From positions 310,001 to 374,000 of the forward strand of contig CALSFV010000061.1 in the NCBI GenBank assembly GCA_943737045.1: DNA of 64,000 nt. Reading direction: 5' to 3'. This DNA is from Parapristionchus giblindavisi (Eukaryota > Nematoda > Chromadorea > Rhabditida > Diplogasteridae). The notes below the pieces were generated by a model that saw only the letters and a list, made by a program, of their open reading frames with translations, had not been told where the DNA came from and did not search any database. Numbering within the stretch: position 1 is the first letter of the stretch; each line of letters starts with the position of its first letter. Positions 47,747 through 58,835 of this stretch are shown here, one piece after another. The position numbers were made by a program, and so were the translations under genes.

Positions 47747-49860
47747 AATAGTACGGAATCGATATAATGTTTTTTTCGAATGTTAAAGCTCCGAATAAAT
47801 GATAAAACAATGAAAATGAAGTTGAGGTAGTTTGTAAAAAATAGCAAAAGAATGATGACAGAGGCGGGGGTCGATACAGGAGGTGGATTGCTAGTCAGAT
47901 GCGCTCCCGGTTGAGCCGCCCGAAAATTTCAAAAGTTGGAAGAATGTGATGTTGGCAGTCTCTCAACTTCCTCTGCATCTCTGCTCACAGACGCGTCACT
48001 CTCATCACCCTTCCACTCTAGCCCAACGCGTTTGCGTGTCGCGTCGCATGCGCCTGGCACGTTAGTTCAAAGTGAGAGAGAGAGGTGGGAATAGCGGGGC
48101 AACAGAGATGCTGTGACTTTACCAACAATGTGGTGTGCAGTTTGGTGTGTTTTCACAACAATGAGACGATAGTTTATTAGTAAGAGCGGCGCACCTCAGA
48201 CAGGTTTGGTAGCGCGGCGGAGAGAGTTACAGAGAGAATCATTGGATGCCTTCTTGCACGCACACCCTCTCTAATGCAGCCTACTAAACCCGCCTAGCAT
48301 CCGCCTCGCCCTCTTTATATCACTTCCAACTCGATCACTTATTCATCACTTATTGCCCCGCTATTACAGAGGCTGAACTAACATGCTAGTTCAACAGGAG
48401 CAAAAGTGTGATTGTGCTCGGTCACAGTGAGGAAGAGAAAAGAAGGTCACACAAATTGAAAGAGAAATTGCCAGGGCAAAGACGTCACAAATTGAGAGAG
48501 CGAATTCGAATTCATTGAATCGCACACACCTGCCAGACGGAACGAATAGTTCGGGACAGGGCGAATCATTCGCACTCTCTCACTCTCTCGATTCCTTTCT
48601 CGTCCCTCCTTCCCCTCAATCCGCCTCCCCCCCCCCCCCGCCCCCAATTAGACACGTTTTAAGAGATGGCTAATTCCCCTCGCATCTGAGAGCTTACCTG
48701 TCAACAGCAAAGTTGTAGCTCACATCATTTTTGGAAAATACGATACGTTAGATACTAACAAAAAGACATCCGTTCTAAGGGAATTTGAACTATTCACTGT
48801 AGTCATGAGTCGTTCTCTATCACCCCATCACTCCGTCTTACTCTGTACGTTAAAGATACTATCGCCGGAGTTCTCATTGTCAGCTTGAGGTGAATCAAAA
48901 GAACAAAGACTAAAGATCAAAAGAGTAGTTTATTCAGAAGCACTCTCACACAAGAATACAATACAATTAACACACCAACAAGACTCAAACAACCGAACTC
49001 TACAAAGACATGAGTCCCAGTGTAAAGATAATAAAACGAAAGACACGACATCAATACAATTATGGAAAAGAATGAAAGACTAATGACAATGCAAATTAAA
49101 TATGATAATCCTAATCCTAGACAAAGAAATGCAAAAGTAATATAATTATAATAATGAGACATAAGAACACAGACTGCATATAAAGATCAAAGATCAACAT
49201 GAATACTGTAAGGCTGGATATACCACCCTAACAAGTCCTCATTGCTTTATCATTCTTTACAGAAGCAATTACACAAAACAAAAACAAAAACAAGTAAAGG
49301 GGAAGAGAAAGTCACGAAAAAGAATGCTCAGTTCTCATACGGCAGCTTCCGGTTATCATCCAGTCGGTTCTCCTCCGACGTAGTGCTTGCATATTGTACA
49401 TAGTTGAAAATGAGAGTTGAACATTTCACTGTACAATAACCCTTTCAACGGATCATAGAAATATGTAATGAAGTTAATAAATCGGAAAAAGGGCAGAAAA
49501 AAACTCATCAAGTTTGAATGATCATCCAACTTGAGAATATCTCTAACTGCCAATGTTTCTTTCCAAATTGCACTTTTACACCTCATTTCCTCCTCGATCA
49601 GTATTATTATTTATCACATGCTCACGCATCAACGATACAGTCGACAAATTGTGAAGTAATAATTAATCAATATACTCTCAAGAAAACGGTAGATAAAGAG
49701 ATTTGAGAGACATTCCTATCCATGCAATTCTGCACCTTTTGAATGATCGGTTTCAACGAACTACGATAGTAGGATATATTTCATCTTGACACAGTAGAAC
49801 GGATGTTATTTTGTTCGTGGTTATCGTATCGACTTTTCCAAAAATGAATCAGAACGAGAA
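47747..49860. other. Intergenic stretch, no gene recognised
   Basis: Contains a tRNA-like scrap on the minus strand (47930-47870, GGCTCAACCGGGAGCGC..), a CACGTTAGTTCAA family repeat (48058-48250) and a C tract at 48629-48640. Short frames at 48917-49706 have no recognisable domain. Confidence 0.5.
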
Positions 49861-49869
49861 TGATTTGAG

Positions 49870-50107
49870 CTACATGTCGAGATGGCTTAGTGGTTAGAAC
49901 TTTTGTCTGGCGATCCGAACCTCATGGGTTCGAATACCACCCGGTGTAAATCAACTTTGGGATTTGCTATCAGCTGGGTCACCAGCAGAGTTCTCCGAAG
50001 AGTTCGATCGTGTCTTTGGTGTTGCACTTATGAGTTGCATGAATTTTTAAAGATCTTGATGAAGTCGCCTCTCCTATGAATCTTTTCGAGGTTTCCCATC
50101 TTTAAAG
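49870..50107 (+). mobile_element. tRNA-derived SINE-like element ending at TTAA
   Basis: Opens with a tRNA-like segment: ATGGCTTAGTGGTTAGAAC (A box) and TGGGTTCGAATACC (B box), 49876-49935. No matching acceptor stem. The 3' end CCCATCT-TTAA equals the right terminus of family T1. Confidence 0.65.
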
Positions 50108-50387
50108 AAGGGGGACCAGGAGATTTAGGGTGATCTATTGGCGCTTGTATCCGAGCAACGCGGGTTCAATTCCCATTTGCAATTTTCAATACAATTGCCT
50201 TTCATATTTGAAATTGCGCGCGTTCCCTGGCACTTCTTGGGGTAATAACAAGCTTTGAGCTCAGATTGCGGTATTCCAGTGCACCTATAATTTTAGAGAA
50301 AATTGTTTTTGTATACAGGGAGATGAGATCTACAGTTCTGCCTGGCCAGTTTAGTCATGAAAAAACTCGTGGGTCCCCTTCTTTAAA
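50101..50387 (+). mobile_element. TIR element with tRNA-like B box, family T2
   Basis: Ends AGAAGGGGGACC and GGGTCCCCTTCT, each bounded by TTAA. The interior keeps GCGGGTTCAATTCCC (B box) near 50160 and matches 56030-56285 through TAATTTTAGAGAAAATTG and GTTCTGCCTGGCCAGTTTAGTCA. Confidence 0.75.
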
Positions 50388-50496
50388 GACACACCCCAAG
50401 CTAATTTTGCTCACCGCATTGGCAATACTCAAATAATGCTAGAGATTGTGGCAGAGCGTTTCTAATTAGCTCATTGTCAAGTGTGCCATTAACATG
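50382..50496. mobile_element. MITE family A copy abutting T2
   Basis: Shares its left TTAA with the right end of T2; right end GTGTGCCA-TTAA. Two TTAA elements therefore sit edge to edge. Confidence 0.7.
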
Positions 50497-52057
50497 TATG
50501 ATATAGGTCTTGCCAACTTATCTTAGATTATGTTGATCTTTGATCTTACTTAGTCTACATATGAAGACCTGAGGACCTTCCCTCCCTCTTCTCCCTCCCC
50601 AATTCCTTCCACCCATTTTCCCGATTTTCTTGTTCACTTATTATTCTCCGTTTCAAATGTTGTCACATCTTTATTGGATGTATGATAAATAAATAAAATA
50701 CACCTTACAGCCAATTCACAAAGAATACATATTATCTATTGTACTGACCCTTTCTGACTCGATCCTCCCAACCAGGGCTGGGAATTTCAGTTTCTGATTT
50801 TTTACCCCCTGTTTTCCGGTCATTTTGGAGACCAGAAAATTTTCTGACCAAAAACAGAAAATATATTTTTAAAACAGAAAATTTTCAGAAAATATTATTT
50901 TTTTTGAAATAGTTTTAAAGAAATAGAAACAAAACTCTTTTAGTGTTGCACTTATGAAGTATTTTTTCAAATACCGTATACACACAGAGAGAGAGAGTAA
51001 ATTGGCCCAAATATGGCATCAAAATTCCCATCTTTCCCCATTTGTGTACACGATTTGCCCACATTCTGGCAAATGATAGTCGAAAATCCAACTATTTTCC
51101 ACATACAGGAACGCATTTGCCCGCTATGATGAGATTGCTTCTTATATTGATCTATTCACTTTAGCTCGTATTGATCTATCTGCCCTTCCTCATATGCTCA
51201 TTTATCTTTTTAAAAATAACTTTCCACCACAATTGTTCACAATATTCATCCTCGTAGTTCCTTGCTTTTCTTTACTACACTTGGCTCGTTTGTGCTTATC
51301 AATTGATCGAGGTCTCACCTTCACCCCATACTATCCCATAATTCCCTTCCTACTATGCTTCTCTCTCTCTCTTTCTCACCCTATCTATCTATAGCAGTAT
51401 GCCAGCCTCGCATCTATTTCTTTAATGTTTCAAACATGTCTTGAATACTTCTCCCCTTTTTCTTTTGCTTTGTCCTCGTTTGCCTTATAATTCACTCGAT
51501 AATTTGTTTTCATCTTTTCAAGCCAAATCTTTTTTCTTTTCTCCACTCTATCCTCCACTTGGAGGAAGGGATCCACCGAACGAGGTCTACGCGCCCCTCC
51601 ACCCTTAACTTATTCTTTTGTCGTTTCATTATGATTTGTTCTCATTCTTTTCCGGTTACTGTAATATGAAATTAAGCATATTTTGGTTAAATGTTGTGAC
51701 GATTCTCATGTTTCCTGTGTGTGTTTTTTTGCTGTGTGATATTTTTGAGACGTAATCTATATTTGTACTATATGAACATTTGGAATGTTAATAATCCTAA
51801 CATGGACTGCACCAGAGGAGAATGAAACAATTCCGAATGCGACACATAACAGGGTTGAAGAGGAGATGGCCAAAAGTGATTTGAAAAGTGGTGTTAAAAG
51901 CGTTTAAAAAAGTCTCTTGAAACACATTGCCAACCTCCCGCTTCAACCCCACACACCCACATGGGTCGTTTTCGGAATCGTTTCCGTTTCCTTTTGTGCT
52001 TCCCTTGTAACCATATCTGGAACAGGGAAGGATGATCATTTGTTTATGTCTTTGTAG
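50497..52057. other. Stretch upstream of the 24-exon gene
   Basis: A hAT-like end (CAGGGCTGGGAATTTC at 50774), CT-rich DNA, and a dispersed repeat with GGGTCGTTTTCGGAATCG (51960). No upstream exon of the following gene could be assigned with confidence. Confidence 0.45.
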
Positions 52058-55000
52058 ATGAAGTCCAGGATTAGTGAATGCAGTGCAAGAACAGCTGTTG
52101 ACATTGAAATATATGCGGAGAAGGCTGCTTATGAGGGACAGGTGCGTACACACAGAGAAATAAGTGTTATCTACGGAGCATAAGACCTGAGAAGTGTTAT
52201 ATTTGACACTTTTTTGCTCAAAAAATGTTAAATATAACAGTTCACAGGTCGTATGCCCCGTGGATAACACTTTTTTCTCTGTGTGTATTACTTTTACTTT
52301 ACTCTACTTGGCGATCATTACTTTGAGTTTGAAACCCTTGGTTTGGGTTTCAAACCTAGTTGGCCCTCTGGCCAACCATTGATAGTAGGTGTTTTGTCTC
52401 TGAAATTTTATATTGTTTCTGTTAGGGTTTCAAACCCTAAGGGGTTTTTGGTTCTGTTCTGGTTAATTGGTCCCAACCGAATAGATTGGTCCCAAGAATA
52501 TAGATTGGTCCCATGACAATAGATTGGTCTCATGAAAATTGATTGGTCCCAAGAAAATAGATTGGTCCGTAGAAAATAGATTGGTCCCAAAACTTTCATA
52601 AAAGCAAAGATTGGTCTGTAGGAAATAGATTGGTCCCAAGAAAATTGATGGGTCTGTAGGAAATAGATTGGTCCCAAGAAAATTGGTTGGTCCCAAGAAA
52701 ATTGATTGGACCCAACAGCTTCAAGAAACTAGATGATTTTTTCGAAGAAAGCAATCGTGTACTGAATTGTCCATTTTTTATACTTTAATAATTATTTATA
52801 GTTGTTTTTTTCGTGAATATGATGTATCTAATGAAATGATACGCGAAAAATGAAGTATTCAGGTTGCACCGGAGTTCGTTCGGGTTGCTCTGGGTATTGT
52901 CCGGGTTGCAGTGGGTTTCTTTCAAGTTGCAGGAGCCGGGTGCATAACGGGTTGAAGCTTTCCAGTGGGCTTCGCCGTGGATTGGCAGGAAGAGCAGGCG
53001 AAGAAGCAGTGTTGTCATCTGAGTCATCATCATCCGTGTTATCAGAATCAGATGACGGTGCAGCGGTAACATGGGCGACAGGGAAGGAGTCGACTGGGGC
53101 TACCTGGGCAGGGACGGGAGCGGTTTTTCACGGGGGGGGGGGGGGGCTACGCTGGAAACGTGAATTGCCCGAGAAGATTCTCTACTGTAGAAGTTCATTT
53201 CCTAGATGAGGTATTTCAGGAGCTTCGTCTTCTCCCCTCCAGCTAATCTACCAATCTCTGCCTCTGTACCAATCTGTGCCAATCAATTATCCTCCAATCA
53301 GCACGATTAAACACACTTTCACCTTACACAATAGAAATATTCGTCTGGAGATGAGTAAGGTCGATTGTTAATCCTGTGAAAGCAAGCATCTAGACGGATC
53401 GATCAATTTTCATGGGACCAATCTATTTTCATGGGACCAATCTATTTTTATGGGACCAATCTATTTTCTTGGGACCAATCTATTTTCTGGAGACCAATCT
53501 ATTTTCTACAGACCAATCTTTGCTTTTATGAAAGTTTTGGGACCAATCTATTTTCTACGGACCAATCTATTTTCTTGGGACCAATCAATTTTCATGAGAT
53601 CAATCTATTTTCTTGGGACCAATCAATTTTCATGAGATCAATCTATTTTCTTAGGACCAATCTATTCGGTTGGGACCAATTAACCAGAACAGAGCCGGTT
53701 TTTTTGCGAGTGTACTACTCCAATATGATTAATTATCCTTGAACTTCTCAGGTGAGAATTTTGCGGTAAGGTTAAGCAGTTCCCTTCTCAGGTACTACGC
53801 TCACTGCTGAATTCTCTCCAGACCAGAACTAACTGTAAACTATCACCCGAGACTGTGAGTATTATCTGTTGTTTTTGTGATTTATGATATAATTTATTCA
53901 GCGTTTATATGCTGAAACAATATATGAACAAAGATTGTTCTTCTATGTTGAACAAGCTGTACGAGAAGTGATTGAAACAGCAAATGGATTGATGAAAGCA
54001 AAAGAGATGGTAGAGAAATATAGAAGAGATACAGATGGAATGAAAACATTGAATGATCTATTCAAACCTATTCTCAATACTAGTTTGAATAGACTTTCCA
54101 AACTATCGGATCTATGGAAAAAAGTAAGCCGTCCGATAATTTAATGCAATTACTGTGGAAATTTCTCCCCGCAGTGTGCCTCGCAGGTAGCCCCGCGGGG
54201 TTGCTTGTTTTCGACAGGGTGGGAAAGTAAGCACAGGATGCAAGCCACCCCGCGGGGTGCCCTGTCTAAAACAAGTTGCCCCGCGGGGCACACTGCGGGG
54301 AGAAAATTACAAGTATATTTTTTTAGCGTCGTCATAGTAAACAATTGATCGATCTCATTATCTCATTTGTTGAAAATCTAATAAATAAGAACGTGGATGA
54401 ATCGATTTTAAAGATGATCAATGATATAATAAAGTGGCCTCCTTTAGTGGAGACAGATGTGAATAAAGGTACACAATTTATTATTGTTATAATTATTTGC
54501 TTTCTATCCTGTTAAACTTCAGAAAAGTTCAGCAATAATTTGAATATGTATAAATTCTCTAAGATTGACGAATCATTGAGAAATAAGAAGAATGTCTTCT
54601 TTCACGTTACGGATGCAGATCATGATGAATTCTTAAAATATATAGTCCAAGCGTGTGTATGTTACATTATTTACCCCATATTATCATTTTATTTATGTAT
54701 TCCAGTTCTCAAAATAGCCTTTATTTCAGCAGCATCGTGGCTCGGTGCATGTTCTAGTTGATAATGAAGAAGAAGTTCGTTTCATGAATCAATTCCTCAA
54801 AGGGTATGGCGTGTTGTAGTGTATTATATAAAATACGTGGCTAGTAGAATGACTGGTAAAAGAAGAATAATAATTGGAACAATGGAACAATTAATGGAAA
54901 GAAGATTCAATGAACGAGTTAATAATATTGATTTGGTAATTTTATTTATTTATTTATTTATCTAATTATGGTAATTTCAGTGTGAACAATTAGTTATCTC

Positions 55001-58000
55001 TCGAGGCGACTCGATTATTCGCAACAGTAATTCTCGTAATATACCCGTTATCACATCGATTCTTCCAATTGATGATCTACTCATTGAGCTTCATAATCTA
55101 GTTATAATATCGCTATATAGATATTCGTACAATTTTTATTCATCAGATCACTATTACATTCGATCATATCTCTGAACTCGAAGAAGTTCTTCTAAAGTAT
55201 GTCGAGGAGAAGAGAGAGATTCATCATAGTTTAATCTCGGAGGTTATCAAACAGTGGCCGAATCATTTACAGGTCATTAAAAATATAATGACAATATAAT
55301 ATTTTAATTATATTTTTTGATTTCTGTATATTCTTTTAGATTATCGAATGCCAAATGGTCGTTGAATGCTTGAAGAAGTTTGCGCGAGTCGTTGATTGCG
55401 AATTGTTATTGGTCAGCTCGATCTTTTAATCAAGTTCGAAATGATTTTTTTTAGATAAATAGAAACGACTGGAATGACTGTACTCTTTCCCTCAGAAGAT
55501 TTATAAGTGATCTTTTCTTGGATTGGTTCAAAAAGAATAAGGTGTGGCATGATGTCGCAATTTATAATAGTTATTTTTGCTGTCCAACAATTTTTCATCT
55601 TGACAGCTATTTTTGCGACCTTACTGCCTGCTGATGAGCCCACGACTCATTCAAATAAGATTCTTAATAATGTTTTTTTTGCTCTGTTTATTATAAAAAT
55701 GCACTAAATTTTTCTTATCCTAACCCAATCACCTGCCGGATCGATATCTCTAACTAGCATAGTTTCAGAGTCTAGTGGACGATGTTTTCCATGATTATAT
55801 CGATAAACACTGTGAAGAGATTGTATACAGTGCATTAAGAGCTAGAGAACTCAGTATTGGAGATGATTATACGGTACATTTCGACACTAACAAACGGTAT
55901 TTTCTCATTTATTTGCTACTCGAAATTAACTGGCTAAGGTGGGAATCATGGAAATTATTCCATGTCATATAAGCAAATAATTCATTATGGCATCATGTTC
56001 TATTTGAGCGGTTGTGGGGTTAGAGCGTGTGGCTCAGTGGTTAGTACTCAGCGCTTGTAACCGCACCACGCTGGTTCGATTCCCGTTTGCAATTTTCTAT
56101 GTATTCATCCTTCAAATTCAAAAACTCGCGCCTTTCCCAGGGAGATAAATGAACTTTAACTCAGATCACGACATTCCGGGGCATCTATAATTTTAGAGAA
56201 AATTGTCTTTATATTCAGGGAAATGTGATCTTTTTTTATAGTTCTGCCTGGCCAGTTTAGTCACGAAAAAACTCGAGGGTCCCTTTCATAATGGGGAATA
56301 ATTCCCATGCGGTACCCTAGAATGAGAATTTTTTTTGTTCCCTAAGCGGAAAATTTTATTCTTTTGATGTACTGTAGTGATCTCTCATTGATTGTTCAAC
56401 TCTCAACAAGTACTGAAGATTCTCCTGGATTGAGACAATTCCTTGAACTTCGTCATGGATGTTCATTATCACCGTACCATATCCCTGTTATCACACAGTC
56501 TATCAACGAATTCATACAGGTATTCTTTTCAATTTCACCGCCTATTTTCAATAATCTCCGGTATTTTTTGCCCGTGGGATGCGCCGTGGGCCATGGTGTG
56601 GGACTAGGGCGCACCCCACGGGATTTGGCCTCCATACGGCGTACCCCACGGGATTTATAAAGGGCGTGCACCATGGTGTGGAATGAGCGGCGTGCCCCAT
56701 GGGATAAATGAAAGGCGTGCCCCATGGTGCGGAATGAACTGCGTGCCCCACGGAATTTGAGGTCCACCCAAAATCTCGTGGGGTGCACCCTAGTCCCACA
56801 CCATGGTGCTGCCCACGTCGCACCATGGTGTGGGACTAGGGCGCACCCCACGAGATTATTTTTCACAGACAAAAAATACCGGAGATTATTATCTGCCTAC
56901 CGAGGCGTGACAGCAGTTGAAAAGATAATGTTTTACAATTGATAATTTTCAGAGTTATCCTAAAGTGTATGGATTAGTTCTTTGCAATTATTTCAAGAGA
57001 GCGAAGTTCGATGTCAGTCCGGAATTCAATGTCAGTCTGAGTTTCATGAATTTGTGTACCAATCAATCTTTCATGCAGAACTTGAAGTGTGAATTTGTCC
57101 AGCTTAATTATCGTGAGGGGAGAACGAAAAGTGATTCTCCCGGTTCTATTGATGGATGGGTCAAAAACATCGATTATGAACTAAAGTATATCGTACGTTT
57201 GATGTAGATAAATGTACTGTATATTTGCACGTTATATTAGTATCATCCATGCATCGTTGTATGCACATCGCCAGAAGTTCTTCGTAGAACTTTCAATGAA
57301 TTATCTCCATCACTGAAGTACCCATTTTCAATCTGCGAAACAATGATTGCACTACGTGAAGAATGTAATAAGAATGGAGATAAACATCATATCGTATTCA
57401 CTACTCGTGCAGCTTTTAAGGTTTTCAATCTTTCATTCATTTATCTCGTTCAAGAATACTATAAATTTAGACATGGAATCGCCTTCCCGCATCACTTTAT
57501 AACTCTATTATTATTGTTGGTACTCCCGCTGAAGGCAATATTCAATTCAATTCAATTATTTATCCTATCAGCACATTAAATGTAGAGGGGGCCAAAAAAC
57601 AGGGGGGGGGGGATCTTCTTATCCACAAGATTTATCCTTTCGTCTCTGAGAGAATTCATCTCCATTCAAGAAAACGTAAAAAGACGATACTAAATGTTTT
57701 AGATGAATCAACGAGAGAACATGCTTATTCATTTGACGTCGGGTATACTATAATATCTCCTATTATGATCAGTGATGCATCCAATATGGAATTGGTATCA
57801 GGTCCACTGAAGAAAGTGAGTATATTTGACAAGAACCTGTATGAAATTGACCAAATATGTCACTAATCATAACTGCATGGCGAGTTCCAACCATTCCCTT
57901 GAGAGCTTTTTTGATTGTTTACATTTTCTTTATATAAAATTTTTATTTAATTTTATTATTGCTCTGCATGTATTATAATCTCTCGACATTTGTTTTATTA

Positions 58001-58740
58001 TTAGATTAGCTGAACTTCAATAAACTTAATAGATGAAACATTTATGGTGAAAACTTCAGAGTTCAAAATTGGTAAAGAAATCAAGAGATTCGTATGAATG
58101 GTGTTTGGAATGGATGCGTAATGCAGTTATTTGTTGTCCCATCGAGATAAAAGGAATTGTATATGAAGCAGCCGCCCTTGATTTCGCTCTCTGGATTGAT
58201 AACAAACATCAAGGACTAAAGGTTTTTCTTCATTGACTTTTACTTAAACAGCAATTGTTATAACATAATCGGTTAAGGATTGGGATGATTTTTCTTGCAT
58301 TCATTATGGAAACTGGTCTGGTTTCAATGAATGGCCACGTTGGTTTATCGATTCGATCTTCTCAAGAAAAGTTGCTGGAATTCTTCTCAAGCAATCATCA
58401 GCTAATGGTATTATTTTATGTCTCACAATAATTTCATTATTTTGTGAGATAATTCCATTATTTTGTATTTGAATACAGGCAACTTCAGTTCTGGTAAGAT
58501 CACAATGGCTAGAAAACTCGTAGAGGATAAAAAAGACGTCGAGGTGAATTTATTTCGAAACCGACCAATCGATTTTGAAATAGATCGTTCCATACCATTT
58601 CAGTCTATGTATTATGCATGTATTCTAAATTTAATTTATGATTCAAATGAGAATACTGTAGAGAATCTTCTTTATGTTAAAGGAGTATTTAATGAACGAA
58701 TGAGAAGATGGACAAAATCAGTTAGAGTGAGCCAGCATAC

Positions 58741-58835
<95 letters not shown>

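Noticed and set aside
49873..49940. Possible functional tRNA gene (also 19361-19426, 21217-21280, 56029-56090, 61105-61178)
   Set aside because: A and B boxes are present, but the 5' and 3' ends do not pair as an acceptor stem and the sequences are embedded in repeated elements.
52850..53209. Cys/Gly/Ser-rich 119-codon frame
   Set aside because: Lies in the spacer of a fold-back element and ends in a poly-G tract; no transposase or host similarity.
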